In this document: piece by piece, positions 12,048 to 23,760 of the stretch
Layout: every line of letters begins with the position of its first letter
Position numbering within the stretch: the first letter of the stretch is position 1
From: Ceriagrion tenellum
Lineage: Eukaryota > Arthropoda > Insecta > Odonata > Coenagrionidae
Length of the DNA: 64,000 nt
Assembly (NCBI GenBank): GCA_963169105.1
Contig: OY720637.1
Coordinates: forward strand, 55,140,964 to 55,204,963
Reading direction: 5' to 3'
Program-made: the position numbers and the translations under genes
Notes under the pieces: generated by a model
The model's input: the letters and a program-made list of their open reading frames with translations, nothing else
What the model was told of the DNA's origin: nothing
The model's database searches: none

Positions 12048-12732
12048 AAGAAAACCGCGGGAGCCTTCGTAACAATTTGAGTTCTTTGTTGACAAAAAAG
12101 AAAGTGTCAGCTTTTTTCTCTTTGAAGATCAATTTGCTTCTACTTATGTTCATTTGAATGAGAATTTTCCAATACTGTTAACTTAGCATAAGAGTCAATA
12201 CATTTTGTTCATATTGATAACTTGTTTTCCTTGTATTTACGCTGGATTCCATTGTAGTATTCCAATAACCCCTGTAAAATGTACAATATATTCCTAATAT
12301 TTCATATTCACAAAAATATCAAATATGCAATACACTCGGCACTTAGCTAGCGCTCGATGTGTTCGAACTATGTCCCCGCGTTCAGCCCTAACGATGTGCA
12401 ACCTTTCATGTACCTTTCAATTTTGGTACGTAACATGTCTAATACTTTTCGTGCCAAAGAACCAGAAGTTATTGTTTACGCAGCTCGTTAAAGTGCGCAT
12501 ATTTGAGATTTTGCGCCGAAAATGGCACTCAGCGTGATTTTTGTGTGTGCGGGTGTTTTTGTGTAAATTTGAGCGTGGCAACGCACGCAAGAATTTATTC
12601 CACGTTCAACGCACACACTCCGAGCAGACTCGGTTTTTCGATGAACGACAATGGACTTTCCCCATATTCACACTCTCGACGTTGGCGCTTCTGCCCCACT
12701 GATCTGCCCTGCTCATCTGTCTACACTCACTA

Positions 12733-13563
12733 CGTTTACCAATCGATCTCAGGTCGATCTGTCCGGATCAGCTCGGTATGGTAAACGCAACTGACTAGTG
12801 GGATGGAACATAGAAGCGGCCCGACTCGGCCCGCTTGCTCAGCCAGTCTGAGGTTTCAGATCGATCTGAACCAGCGGGTCTGTGGCGCTCCTCGTTATTC
12901 ATTTGGTTGTCATTGGGAAACAAAATACAATCGTTATTATTCAAGGCGTGTGAAGTAACTAGTTGTAAAAATTAAGGATTAGTGCAGTAATGGCGAGTGA
13001 TGTGACATAGATGATATCGTAGCGCATCGCAATTCTACCTCCAATGGGGCAATTTTGTTCGCTCGGAATGCGACTGAAAATTTCCAACTCTGCGCTTGTT
13101 TACATAAAAGGCTCACTGCGCTTCAACTGATTGATTCGATTGTTCAGTATCGATAGTTTCATTCAGTGTTGGTAAATCAACTCAATCAATCCAATTGGGC
13201 AATTTTGTTCGCTCGGAATGCGACTGAAAATTTCCAACTCTGCGCTTGTTTACATACAAGGCTCACTGCGCTTCAACTGATTGATTCGATTGTTCAGTAT
13301 CTATATTTTCATTCAGTGTTGGTAAATCAATTCAATCAATCAATCAATCCAATTGGGCAATTTTGTTCACGCGGAATGCGACTGAAAATTTCCAACTCTG
13401 CACTTGTTTACATAAAAGGGTCAATCCTGCTTCAACTGATTGATTCGATTGCTCAATATCGATGTTTTCAGTCATTGTTGGTAAATCAGGTGATCTGAGT
13501 CGGCTCGCTAGGAATTTTCGGATCGGTCTGAGTTCAGATCGATCTGAGATCGATTGGTAAACG
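12733..13563. mobile_element. 831-bp element: terminal inverted repeats around a tandem array
   Basis: The left end begins CGTTTACCAATCGATCTCAG (12733) and the right end finishes with the complementary CTGAGATCGATTGGTAAACG (13563). The terminal repeats match over about 29 bp with one mismatch, then diverge. The interior holds three copies of a 150-bp unit plus unique sequence. There is no transposase, so it would be non-autonomous. I could not define a target-site duplication. A second TGGTAAACG at about 12778-12786 shows that an end sequence also recurs internally. Confidence 0.6.
13047..13495 (+). repeat. Three tandem copies of a 150-158-bp unit
   Basis: Copies start at about 13047, 13197 and 13355 with GGGCAATTTTGTTC. 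Each contains GGAATGCGACTGAAAATTTC, a TTGTTTACAT block and a CAACTGATTGATTCGATTG block. The third copy is offset by eight extra bases from a CAAT slippage. Similarity between copies is very high, so the array is younger than most repeats nearby. The apparent open frame here is only the repeat read through. Confidence 0.9.
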
Positions 13564-13759
13564 CGGTGACTGTCAACCCGACTAGAGCACAGATACTAGC
13601 CGCATGGCTTAAATATTTGTTGGCTGATATTCAATTTATTATTATTAATTATTCGCGGCGAACTCATTCGGTCCCAATTCTATTACGTGTGAACGAGGAT
13701 TAAAGATAAAAGTTCGGCGAAGAGTTCCAGATGTATGAGGCGGCTCAACTAATGCGAAT

Positions 13760-14290
13760 CGTACTAGATGGTAAATTTCGCCGATATCCTAGCACCCAAG
13801 TCCGTACAGAGAAGGGAGCAGTGTGGGAGGACGGGATGCAAAAGGGGGGACTATGTGGGTCGGAATGCCGGGACTTTCGCAGCCACTTCTCTCCTCTGAT
13901 CCAAAGGGAGGATGTGAGGGAAGACCGCCCCCTGATTGAGTGCTCCCCCTCCCCCCCCACCCCATTTTTTCGGTCGGGGCTCAATCATGCGGCTTCCGGA
14001 GAATTGGGGCCATTTGCGTCACAAAGGGAATCGCGCGCGCGGACGCGGCGTTTGTGCCTCTACCAACATGAAAAGGAAAGACGTCTTCTTTTTCCTTATT
14101 CTTACATACTTATATCCCTCCTAACACTCGATATGCAGTCAGATCCATCTCTTCTTCTGAGTGTGTGCTCCGAAAAATAAGGAAATTCGGTTGGGGACGA
14201 GCGTGTGACGTTTCCATTCCCGCCGCGTCCCTTCCTGTCTTGGAGCCGACGATAGGATGCGTGAGCTGGGAACGCTGAACTTCTGCCCTT
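13760..14290. other. CpG-rich island
   Basis: A GC-rich stretch with frequent CpG (CGCGCGCGGACGCGGCG near 14032) and a C-rich run near 13945. Overlapping frames lie on both strands and none shows a recognisable domain. It could be a regulatory island. Confidence 0.4.
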
Positions 14291-15240
14291 CACAAGGACG
14301 GTTGGGCCACACTTTTCATGAAAAAGGTGGTTCACGTTTTGGTGCAGTGCCTCAAGGTAGATTAAGCATTGACGAAAGAAAAACACTTTGTGCAATTTTT
14401 CACTGCGATAGTTATTTGATGTGATCGGTATGATCACTTTCTATAAAAATCAAGGCTTTTTTATTGCTGAAATACGCCTTGATTTCTCCCATCTTGGATT
14501 AGACTTGGACCAAAACATCTCGGCTGTTTATTAAATGAAAGGTTTCCGCATAAATATCCATGCCGGAACGGGCTTCCGCGTCAATTCCACAAGCATTGAT
14601 GCCGATGCAAACATATTTAAATTAAATGCGATTCTATAATCCTGGTGTAGAGATTTTCATGGCTAAACTGTTTCTTTGTTTAACTATCTCCAATTAATAT
14701 TTATTCGAGTGTCCACTTAATATATAGATAAGTATTAAACAATTATCAAAGTAGTGATTTTTGTGCGTAAGGTTGAGATGAGTAATTGTTAATTGAGGAG
14801 ATATAATGGCATAATTGAACAAGCGAATGATTTTGTCAGCCTAGGTACAATGTTTATTAAAGATAAAAGGATAGAAGTGGAGATTTAGAGGCCTGCGATA
14901 TCTGAATGGAAAGTCGTAGACATATTTATGCTTAAAAATGACTGTCAATTAAATAAGTGGAGATTTCTACCATTTATTTCTTTTAGTCGTGATGGAAAAC
15001 TTGGCACTTCACTGGATAAACCCTTTGGGGAATTGCTTCATTTAAAAAAATACCATATAACTTCGATGAATTCAACTACAACCCAAAGGAGCTGTGATGA
15101 TCTGCATGTTAAATAATTCTAGTAACGTTGTTGCTTAACTTGGTTATGTTCTTCATGTGGGCTGTGTAGCCCACTTTTTTAAAGACAGACGCTGAAAAGC
15201 CTTCGTGCGTAGTAGTTACATAAAAATTACATGGGTTCTA
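14291..15240. other. Non-coding; nothing recognised
   Basis: AT-rich sequence without supportable features. Confidence 0.4.
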
Positions 15241-16060
15241 CGTAGGTGCCCAAACCACCCCCCACCCGGTGAGAATTCGCCTTCAAAGCGACTCGTCTTC
15301 TGAGGTATCGGTGCGGGCCTCACATCCCTGGAGCAAAGGATATGTTCGGCCGCGTGTCGTTAGCATTTTGAGGAAATAAAATGAAGATATATATACGACC
15401 CCGGAACCTTTTTTTCGTGGCGAATTATGGGAACCTCAGTGGTGTGTGGGTGGGGAGTGTGGAATTGCGTGTGAGGGGGGAGGGGTTAGGGTGGGGAATA
15501 TCTTCAAATTGGATCCCCTCCCAGTTATCTGCCGATATCGGAGAGCCTCTGCCCCACGCCTCGTCTTTTGCGCATCGGGCCAATCTTTTCCCCGACCGAA
15601 TTCTCCGCGATAGTCTCTCGGCGATAGGAAAAGACGGCTGACTCAAAGGAGAGGCAATGAAGTCTTCCCGAAACGCTTATTCTTTTTTCCGACCTCTTGG
15701 TGGGTGGTTACATCTTCCGCCGAGCCTCAGTGAGTGGGGCGGTCCCGTGCAGAAAAAAAGGTTCCGAACGATCAGGAGTTATATATTTTTTTTACGTTAC
15801 CCTCTTGAAAGATCTAGTCCCTGAGGGATTCTCTGGTCCCGTACAATCTAGATCTTCTTTATCCCTTTATTTCTTTCTCTCTCGCCCTCTCTTATGTTTA
15901 GCGCGGAAAAGAATGAAGGAGAACGGGGAATAAGGTTTGGAGGTTGCGATCGGGCCGGGGAGGAGGAGAAGATAAATAAAATTCCATGGATGGGAGACGT
16001 CACATCTTTCCAGCCACGCGTAGTCATGTTGCCCACCCACTCTGTAGCCGGGCAGAAAGA
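15241..16060. other. CpG-rich islands, broken by AT-rich patches
   Basis: GC-rich segments (about 15255-15370, 15440-15650, 15700-15770 and 15880-16060) alternate with AT-rich ones. CpG is common, as in CCGACCGAATTCTCCGCG. No reading frame has family resemblance. Confidence 0.35.
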
Positions 16061-16430
16061 GATTATTGCGGTAGGTGTACTCTGAAGCTTCTTTTCTACC
16101 CCTCTCTCCGTTTCATGTAAGATGCCTATTGGTATAATGGTGGCATGGCATTTCAGTGTGCAGTGTGTTCGACACCGGGGAGACACGGCGTTCCACCGAT
16201 CGTTCTAGGTGATCCGTCAATTTGATAACTGATATACGAAGGCTGTTCAAAAAGGAATGGTGAATTTTTATTGCGCCCTAACGGATTGTTCAGGTGACGT
16301 CTTATTAGCATATTCCTCCCGAGTAGCTATGGTTTTCGTTTTCCATTTTAAAAAATCTTGTTTAGTTTCTGCCATATCTAATATATAAAAATTATTGTTT
16401 GTTTGTTCGTCTTATCTTCTTCTTAAGTCA

Positions 16431-18426
16431 TCAACCCAAAGGTTGGTTGGCGGCAGTTCTCCATACTCTTCGGTCCTGTGCCATTCTTTTCAACTGCACA
16501 TAAGTGGAGCAGCCTAACTCCTTCATTATTTGGCCCATAAACTCCAACCTAGGCCTGCCCCGGCAGTTGGCTCCCTCTACAGTGCCTTCTAAGATGGTGG
16601 CCAGCAATGTTTCGTGCCTTAGTTGGTGCCCGATCCAGATATTTCTTCTCTTTTTCAGTAGTTTCAGCAGACAAGGAGACTCCCCCACACGTTTGAGAAC
16701 CTCCTCGTTACTGATTTTGTCCACCCAGGGAATCTTTAACATCCTTCTGAAACACCACATCTGGAATGCTTCCACCCTCCTCTCTTCTGCCTTGCCCAAC
16801 GTCCAGGTCTCACTTCCATATAAAAATATGCTCCACACATAAGTTTGAAGAAGGCGTTTTCTTAGGTCTAGGCAGATATTTCTGGATGTTAGGAGTTTCC
16901 TTTTTTTGATAAAACGCCTTCTTTGCCTGGTGAATTCTACTTAATAAGTCCCTTTTGCTCCTTCCATCGGCTGTTATTTTGCTTCCCAGGTAGGTAAACT
17001 CCTCTACGTTCTCTAATCGCCTGTCCCTTAAATACACTTTAGCTTGTCCCCCATACTTGCTAACCTTAAGTACTTTGGTCTTATCTACATTAATGTTCAT
17101 ATTATATCCTGCTGTTAGGATGTCCTCCATTGCCTCAAGTACCTCGCTCAGATCCTTTTCGCTCTCAGCCAGTAGTGCAATATCATCAGCGAACCTCATC
17201 ATATCCAGTTTTTCTCCATGGATCTTGACACCACCTAGCTCCCCTACCTTTTCTCTCATCTCATCTAGAGCTCTCTGTATGTAGTAATTGAAGAGAATCG
17301 GTGATAGGGAGCATCCTTGTCTTACCCCTTGTCTTATAGTTGCTTCCTGCACATGGTCTCCACAGCGCACCACTGCCTTTTCCTCTTCATATAGGTTCCA
17401 GATGACTCTCCTGTCCTTGTATTTAATTCCTGCTTCTTTCAGCATTTGGAACATTGGTGCCCAACGAACCTTGTCAAACGCCTTTTCTAAGTCTATGAAG
17501 GCCACAAATGTGTCTTTGTTCTTTCTCAGTCGTTTTTCTATTATGGTTCTGAGCGAGAGAATAGCTTCGCGTGTCCCTCTTCCTTTTCTAAATCCAAATT
17601 GATCATTGGATAAAGGTGCGTCAATTTTAGGTTCAACTCTCTTCAGTATGATGGATGTAAGTATTTTGGAAGCATGCGTGACAAGGCTTAGGGTGCGGTA
17701 TTGTTCACATTTTTTCGCCGAATTCTTTTTCGGCAGGGGGACAAGGATGCATTTTTTGAAATCATCTGGAAGATTTCCTGTTTCGTACATCGTCTGGACA
17801 AGATGGTAGAGGGTGTCTGAGGTCTGTTCACCCGCTTCTTTGATCAGTTCTGCCGGCAGGTTGTCGATGCCTGGGGCTTTTTGCTCTCGTAGTTTTGTAA
17901 CTGATAAGTTAAATTCGGATCTCATAATTGGGTCACCTCTGTTGTCATCTTCAACTTCGTCGTCATGTTCAAGAACAGAATCTTTGGTTAGAATTTCATC
18001 TCCATATAATTTCTCGAGGTATTCTTTCCAACGTTTTGCTACTTTGTCTGATTCGTACAAGAGCTTTCCATTTTCTGCTTCTATCGCACATCCCTTTATT
18101 TTCTTCTGACCAAAAAATGCTTTAATGGATGAATATGCGGATTCCACATTCGTCTTATATGCGTTCCAATACCATTCATCAGATTGCGATGAAACTTTGG
18201 TGAATTGTTGTGCGCGCGCCCGCGAAGGTTTCTGAATATGTATTTTATTCATTGTATATACAATCGGTGGAGCGCGAGTCGTTTCAACAAACGAGTGTTG
18301 GCACGCGAGCTTCTCAAACAGGCTAGGAACGACAAGCAAGCAACGAAGTAGATGGTTTACGAGTTGCTCAATCACGTGCATCAGAATCATACGAGTGAGA
18401 CATAGTATCGCGTGCATCAGAATCAT
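16431..18426 (-). pseudogene. 5'-truncated non-LTR retrotransposon reverse transcriptase (RTE/CR1-like), frameshifted
   Basis: Two overlapping minus-strand frames (18426-16810, then 16838-16431) make one LINE polyprotein remnant. The first carries reverse transcriptase motifs in order: QKAPGIDNLPAELIK, VPLPKK, the FGFRKGRGTREA block, AFIDLEKAFDKV, RQGCSLSP and the catalytic FADD (codons near 17191-17202). The second carries the C-terminal region common in arthropod LINEs (YGSETWTLGKAEERR, RMAQDRRVWR). One extra base near the A-run at about 16900-16915 separates the frames. No endonuclease domain is present; resemblance starts near 18180, so the copy is 5'-truncated. The sequence following the stop (about 16388-16430) is A-rich, as in a LINE tail. 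RTE-clade assignment is inference. Confidence 0.85.
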
Positions 18427-18869
18427 TTCAGTGAGTTAATTTGCGTTAAAAGCGACATCATTTATTTGAACGTAGAATAAAATTTGGTGCAGTGGTCTCT
18501 TTGCTTGGTTTTTTTAAATTATTACTTTCGATTTTTGTATACGCTTCGCATTTTCCTAGAATGGAATTATTATGCTCGAAATTCTTATAACTTTGCTCTA
18601 CTTCAACTATACAGTATCTTATTTACTTGGAAACTGCAGAATAGGCATGGAATGGAAACTCATACCATCATTTGTACGTTACGAATTCCTGTGTAGGCAC
18701 GAGGTATTCATTGGACTAGGTCTCAAATTTATTTAAAGACCGATTTTGAACCCAGAAAAAGGAATTGCAATGCATGCCAGGCACATCTAGTTCCTCTATA
18801 AGTAGAAGCTGTTTTAGTCGCCGTGGTGATTATTTTCAATTCCTGAGTTTCGGGGATCATCGTTTCGGC

Positions 18870-19560
18870 ATGAAATTTTTTGAGTAACTTTGGAAATCTT
18901 TTACGGAAACCTTCGAAATTTCGGAGAAGACTTACAAAGACATTGCTTTTAGTCGTACGTAATGATATTAATGGTTTGCCTGATTAAAAATTGGTCGGCA
19001 ATCAGTTCATGAAGATCCTCAACTAGGAAGGCCTTCCATGCAAACTGATGGCAGTATCACTCAGAAATTCGAGGATCTGTTGCGCGCTAACCGTCTTCAG
19101 TATCCAAGAGATCTTGCTTTAAAATCTTGATTGGGTCATATCATGACGTTTTTACCGAAAAATTGAACATGCGTCGGGTTGCAGAAAAGTTTGTTCCTGG
19201 TTTGACAACAGCCGAGCCGAACGACCTTCCTCGAGCAAGACAATGCGCACGTCACTAATCCTTGTAAATTCGTGAGAATTGATCACAAAATCCAGACGAC
19301 TGTCCTATTTCAGCCTCCCCACTCACCTGGTGTACCTTATTGTGACTTTTTTTAAATTTCCGTAATAAAAATCAGTGCTTCAAATACGTCGTTTTTTACG
19401 CCATTGACGACATTAAAAAGAAAACGGGAAAGAGAGGTGATACCCAAAGAAGCACTCCAGGACTGTATGGCGAATTGGAAACACCCTTGGAAAAAGAGTA
19501 TTTCTCGATAATGAAAATACTTCAAGGCTTAAGGACCAATAAGTTGTAAGTAATCTGAAA
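18870..19560 (+). pseudogene. Decayed mariner-family transposase
   Basis: Translation in shifting frames gives the recognisable order of a mariner/Tc1-superfamily transposase. There is an N-terminal helix-turn-helix region (SFTETFEI, then EDPQLGRPS near 19011-19040). A linker follows (GSYHDVFTEKLNMRRVAEKF near 19130-19190). The DDE domain remains as EQDNAH (near 19233), a degraded PPHSPG then CDFF near 19313-19348, and a C-terminal KEALQDCMANWKHPW near 19446-19490. Several stops and frameshifts break it, and sequence between MRRVAEKFVP and EQDNAH is deleted, removing part of the catalytic core. I did not identify terminal inverted repeats. Confidence 0.75.
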
Positions 19561-20139
19561 TAATTATTTCTAAAAATTCCCGTAATTTTTTTAACATCCC
19601 TCGTATCTTCTGGTTTTGGACACTAAAGTCTCGCTAATTAAGCGCTTACCCTAACCTCGAAAAAACTGGAACCTTATTTCTACCTCATGGAAAAGATTTT
19701 CAATCGTCTGGTCCCCCATTTTCACCAATTGCCTGGTTCCTTTTTGTGTCCGATACTAGATGGCACATCAGTTACCCAAATCTCGGATCACCTGGAACAT
19801 TCGACAAACGCGTTATTCCCTACACGTCAAGAACTGGAAATGTATATGTCCTATGCGTCCATGTTTCGTTTAGTGGTTTCCTTACCAGAGTATATAATTT
19901 CTGACACATCGATAACTGAAAAGTCAATTGAGTGTACGTTTTGTTAAGTACTTTCCTCACCATAATATATACTTCCCGGAACATTAATACTGGGAAATGA
20001 ATGTGACCCTTGAGTGTACCTTTTGTTTAGTACTTCCCTTACTCAATTTTATAACTCCCAACATGTCAGAACCTAGAACTACATGTGATCTGCCGTTATA
20101 TTCTTCGGTTGGTATTTCCCCAACAATTTTATTTTGTGG

Positions 20140-20640
20140 TGACAGGCTGAATCACGAACTGGAGCATTTTAATTGCTTGGCTAGCAAGCTGGAAGGTGAT
20201 GGGCAAAGTAGCAAATACAGTAAGAGGAGAACTGCCCTAGCGAAAGAAGCGTTCAGTAATATAATGGAGCTGATGACGGAGACATTGAGAAAGCGTACAA
20301 AGAAGAGACTAGTGAATAGCTCGATACGGAGTGCTGCGTTTTATGGGGCAGATACTTTAACGATGAGAAAGGAAGACGAGAATAGGCTAGAGGCGTTCGA
20401 GACGTGAGCTTGGAGAAAGATGGTTCGGTGGATGGAAAGGAGGACAAACGAGATAGTACTTGACATGGTTGTTGAGGTGAGAAAATTTCTGGATTAGATT
20501 AAGAAGCAAAGTAGGTGGTTAGAATTGGTAATGAGGGTAGAATGGTTGTTTAAGGCGGGAGAGGAGGAAGTTGGGTAAGCGGGGAAGGAAGAAATTAAGT
20601 TCTATGAGCGAATGAGGAGTTTTCAGACGCATGATGAGGT
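20140..20640 (+). pseudogene. LINE 3'-end fragment
   Basis: The plus-strand frame contains ALAKEAFSN, KKRLVNSSIRSAAFYGAD, RKEDENRLEAFE and, after a stop, MERRTNE and EEVG remnants. This is the domain downstream of reverse transcriptase seen in the intact-like element at 16.4 kb. At least three stops interrupt it. It is closest to the fragments at 22.4 and 40.7 kb. Confidence 0.7.
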
Positions 20641-21194
20641 GAAGGGAAACATTATTATCAGTTGATTGGTCTCTGCTCGTGTATACGTCTGGAGATTTTT
20701 AACCAACCTCGAAACCCAATCTATGCGACCTAAAGTAACAAAATGATTCATTGAAGAACAACACTTCTTGATTGAAATAGGGTCTTCGATTAAAGTGGAT
20801 AACTTACCAAATAAGATACGAAAAGCGGTAAAGAATGTACCACTATGATATTTGTCCACGCAATACCGGCTCATAGATTAGTCACTAAGCAAAATTAAAC
20901 ATTTAAGTGCTCAGATGGAGGAACGAATCCCCGTATTCTCCATCTCATAAAACCGTGATTTTACAATACGCGACGACTTCAGGGAACGTAATCTCGCGCT
21001 ATACGAGGGTCTACTGTATTCACGACTGCACACTATACTACGTAACGATACAACCGAATTTTGACGTAAGATATTTACTCTAAGGAATTGTTGCAATGAT
21101 GTGCACTTGCGGATGACACCGTTAAGGCAAAACAACGGCTTGGGTGCTGTATAAAAAAATTGACCATAAAACATAATCATCATTGGTCGTTCAA

Positions 21195-21475
21195 TTCTAA
21201 GATTGGCTGACTGCAGCCATCCACCCTACCCTGTCTAAGGCTAGTTCATTTACTTTCTGGTATCTCTTTCTATGTACTTTTCTCTTTATTTGGTCCATGA
21301 ACTTACTCCTGGGTCTTCCAATGGGGACTTTTCCCTCTATTTTACCTTCAATTATGTTCTTCACAAATCCATTGTCTCAAGGTGTGTTCAATCTATCTTG
21401 TTCTTCTTTTCTGTATGGTGTTTCATAGGGTCCTTTTCTCTTATACTCTTCCGTTCACTTCATAATTTCTTATTT
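21195..21475 (-). pseudogene. LINE C-terminal fragment
   Basis: The minus-strand translation, with frameshifts, gives an IEGK-GRPRSKFMDQI-type segment (about 21290-21350) and NELALDRVGWMAAVSQ (about 21205-21255). These match the last segment of the retrotransposon at 16.4 kb (GRPRLEFMGQI and RMAQDRRVWRTAANQ). No reverse transcriptase remains. Confidence 0.55.
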
Positions 21476-22059
21476 TTTCCGTCCATTTTATCTTCACTTA
21501 AAACACATATCTGTGTAAAACTACTTAGGTGCTTATATATACACGAAAGAAATTACGCTCCTCCTGAAGGCTCGTGACAAATACTGAGATGTGGTGACCC
21601 ACCTGGGATTGGTGACATAGGTTACTCCCTTAAAAACGACCCTGATTGCCCTAAGCCAAGTTATGACGTATATTAAACATACCAGCTTTTTTATAAAATT
21701 TATATGATAGATATTTGGAAGATCTATCTGTACGAACTATAAATATTTTATCATTTTTCCTCTCACACGTAAATTTAATTTGGTAAATTTTTTTGGAAAT
21801 TAGGTTATCCGTGGTGTAAAATAACCATTAGCCATGGGCGAACTCTCCTAACACGTAAAATGAAATCTGCCTACAAGAATGAAATTGCTATATTTTGCGA
21901 TCGAGTAGAAGAAGGTAGATGGAGTTGTTGTACGGGTTTTGGGGGAGATAAGACATTTCAGATCGTTTTCTTCCGCTTTGTGAAAGAATGTGAATAAGGT
22001 CGAGACCAAAAAAATGCGTGAAAATATGATGAAAAAATGAATTCCTCGTAATCCCATAT

Positions 22060-22215
22060 GATTCGCGACTCGTGTGTGGAAGGTGGAGAAATCGCCGTGG
22101 GAGTTTCTTTCGCGGGAATGGGGAGGAGAGGGAAGGGGAGAATCGTCATTGGCTGATCGGCAAAGCGATCGCACCCCACCTCCCCCCCACTATCCCTCGT
22201 ATTACGCTCAAGAAA
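22060..22215. other. Short CpG-rich island
   Basis: A short GC-rich, G/A-biased segment contains GATCGGCAAAGCGATCGCACC near 22155. The flanks are AT-rich. No gene is seen. Confidence 0.35.
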
Positions 22216-22439
22216 ATAAAATGAATGGAAGCGAGCGAACTTTCAACTCATCTTCCTGATGTTCCGTTTAGATCCTTTGATCAGATGGTGAAGGGAATTT
22301 GAAGTCCGTCAAAGGTTGTTCATCTCTGACAGCGTGGTAAAGACCAGTAGATACAGCAATAGGCTACCTACTGGAAATCCTTGGTTAAATTCAGTTATTT
22401 TTTAAGTATACTACCGGTTTAGGTAGTTAATGTCAGAGA

Positions 22440-22805
22440 ATCTCCTCCCGATTTTCTATTCTTTCCTGGGCCTAACTACCTCTAGTAAATATTTCCTTTT
22501 CGCCTCAGCATACGATCTACTCTTCTTCATCCTGTCCATGAAACCTATCCTGTTTCTTCCTCTTCCCCGCTTGCCCAACATCCTTCCCTCAATCACATTC
22601 TTGAGCAACCACATTCCCCTTATTACATCCTCCAGCCACCTACTCTGCCGATCTCCAATTTCATTAAGAAGTTTCCTTTCCTCTTCCACCATCTCAAGCA
22701 CTTCCTCGTTCGTTTTTCTCTCCGTCCACCTCACCTTCTCTCCACACCCACATGTCAAATGCCTGTAGCCTATTCTCGTTCTCATTTCTGAGGGTCCACA
22801 ATTCA
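22440..22805 (-). pseudogene. LINE 3'-end fragment
   Basis: The minus-strand frame keeps VRWTERKTNEEVLEM, EERKLLNEIGDRQSRWLED and EGRMLGKRGRGRNRIGFMDR over about 115 codons. This is the region after the reverse transcriptase in the same LINE subfamily as the relics at 20.1 and 40.7 kb. The upstream part (AELWTLRNENENRLQAFDMW) is in another frame. It is one of the better-preserved pieces. Confidence 0.75.
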
Positions 22806-23089
22806 GCATAAGCCAGCATTATAATAATTATACAATCAAGGGAACAGTAATTAAATTTAAAAGGGTAAATGATGAAATAATTGAACAATTGAAGAATTTT
22901 GTGTATGTTGGCCAAATGTTTTCGGAAGATTGAACGACATATGAAGAGATAAAATTGTGCGCGAATGCGAAATTGATAAGTAGTGTTTTAATATTTTCTA
23001 GGATCGAGTGCATGTCTAGGGAAGCAAAAGTCTCAGTGTACAAAAGTTTCTTCCCCTTACATTATTATATTGCAGCTAAATTTCATACG

Positions 23090-23372
23090 TGATAGCTGTC
23101 AAAGATTCCCTAATATGAGTTCCGATTGGGACCTGAACTATGAGTGCGAACCGAAAGTCCATCCCCACTTCACTTAAACTGTAATTAATCAAAAGAAGGA
23201 ACGGTTCCGGAACGTTATATTTCGTTCCAATTTTACTTTCGTTCCGAAAAGGAAACGAAAGTTAAGCTATACATAAATCTTCATTCCGAGCCAAAAACAT
23301 AATCAAAAAGAAAGCGTATAGTTTCGTTCCGGAACAAAACTACGAGCTTGGTTCCTGTTGCATTTAAAATCC
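23090..23372 (-). repeat. GTTCCGGAAC-type dispersed repeat, copy 1
   Basis: This segment is the reverse complement of a segment at 30.8-31.1 kb. Shared blocks include the GAAGGAACGGTTCCGGAACG region (23194-23213), AAATATAACG/CGTTATATTT, the TAGTTTCGTTCCGGAAC palindromic block (about 23320-23336) and a CCAATCGGGAC/GATTGGGACC outer block. It consists mostly of permuted GTTCC and GGAAC words, so it is self-complementary at several places. No protein is encoded. Confidence 0.7.
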
Positions 23373-23382
23373 CTGAATGAAT

Positions 23383-23760
23383 TGAAAATGGCGTACCTGA
23401 GAAGTGTTGACGGTAAAAGTAGGATGGATAGGGTTAGGAATGAGTGGGTGATGTAAGAATGAAGGTAGGATGCTCCGGTAAGGGACATACGTGAATAGAG
23501 TACTCCTCATTGGTTTGGTCATATCGAGAGACTGGGAAAGAGTCGAATAGCGAAACATATATGATAGTAGAGTGAATGGTGAGTGAGGAAGGCTTAAACT
23601 GAGACTGTCAAGAGTGAATGTGGCAGAAGAGACTCTAAAGGGAAGGGATATTAGGAGTATGCAGTATAGGGGAGCACGTATGAAACAATATGAGAGTATG
23701 AAGAAAACGAGAGTAGCATATGCGAGGGTGATTGGATAGGATAGAGCATTATGGAGGAAA
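23383..23760 (+). pseudogene. LINE C-terminal fragment of a second family
   Basis: Plus-strand frames give YLRSVDGKSRMDRVRNEWV, then WFGHIERLGKSRIAKHIYDSRV and a degraded tail. This follows the pattern of the C-terminal region of another arthropod LINE type (RVRNE, then WFGHVER). It differs from the 16.4-kb element in lacking the GRPR-type RMAQDR ending. Frameshifts and stops are present. Confidence 0.55.

Noticed and set aside
13731..14180. 149-codon plus-strand frame
   Set aside because: It lies in a CpG-rich island with an equally open opposite strand and shows no family resemblance.
16235..16390. GGCTGTTCAAAAAGG resembling a mariner terminal repeat
   Set aside because: No matching inverted end or transposase piece could be paired with it.
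17057..18125. Several plus-strand frames
   Set aside because: They are shadows opposite the minus-strand reverse transcriptase frame.
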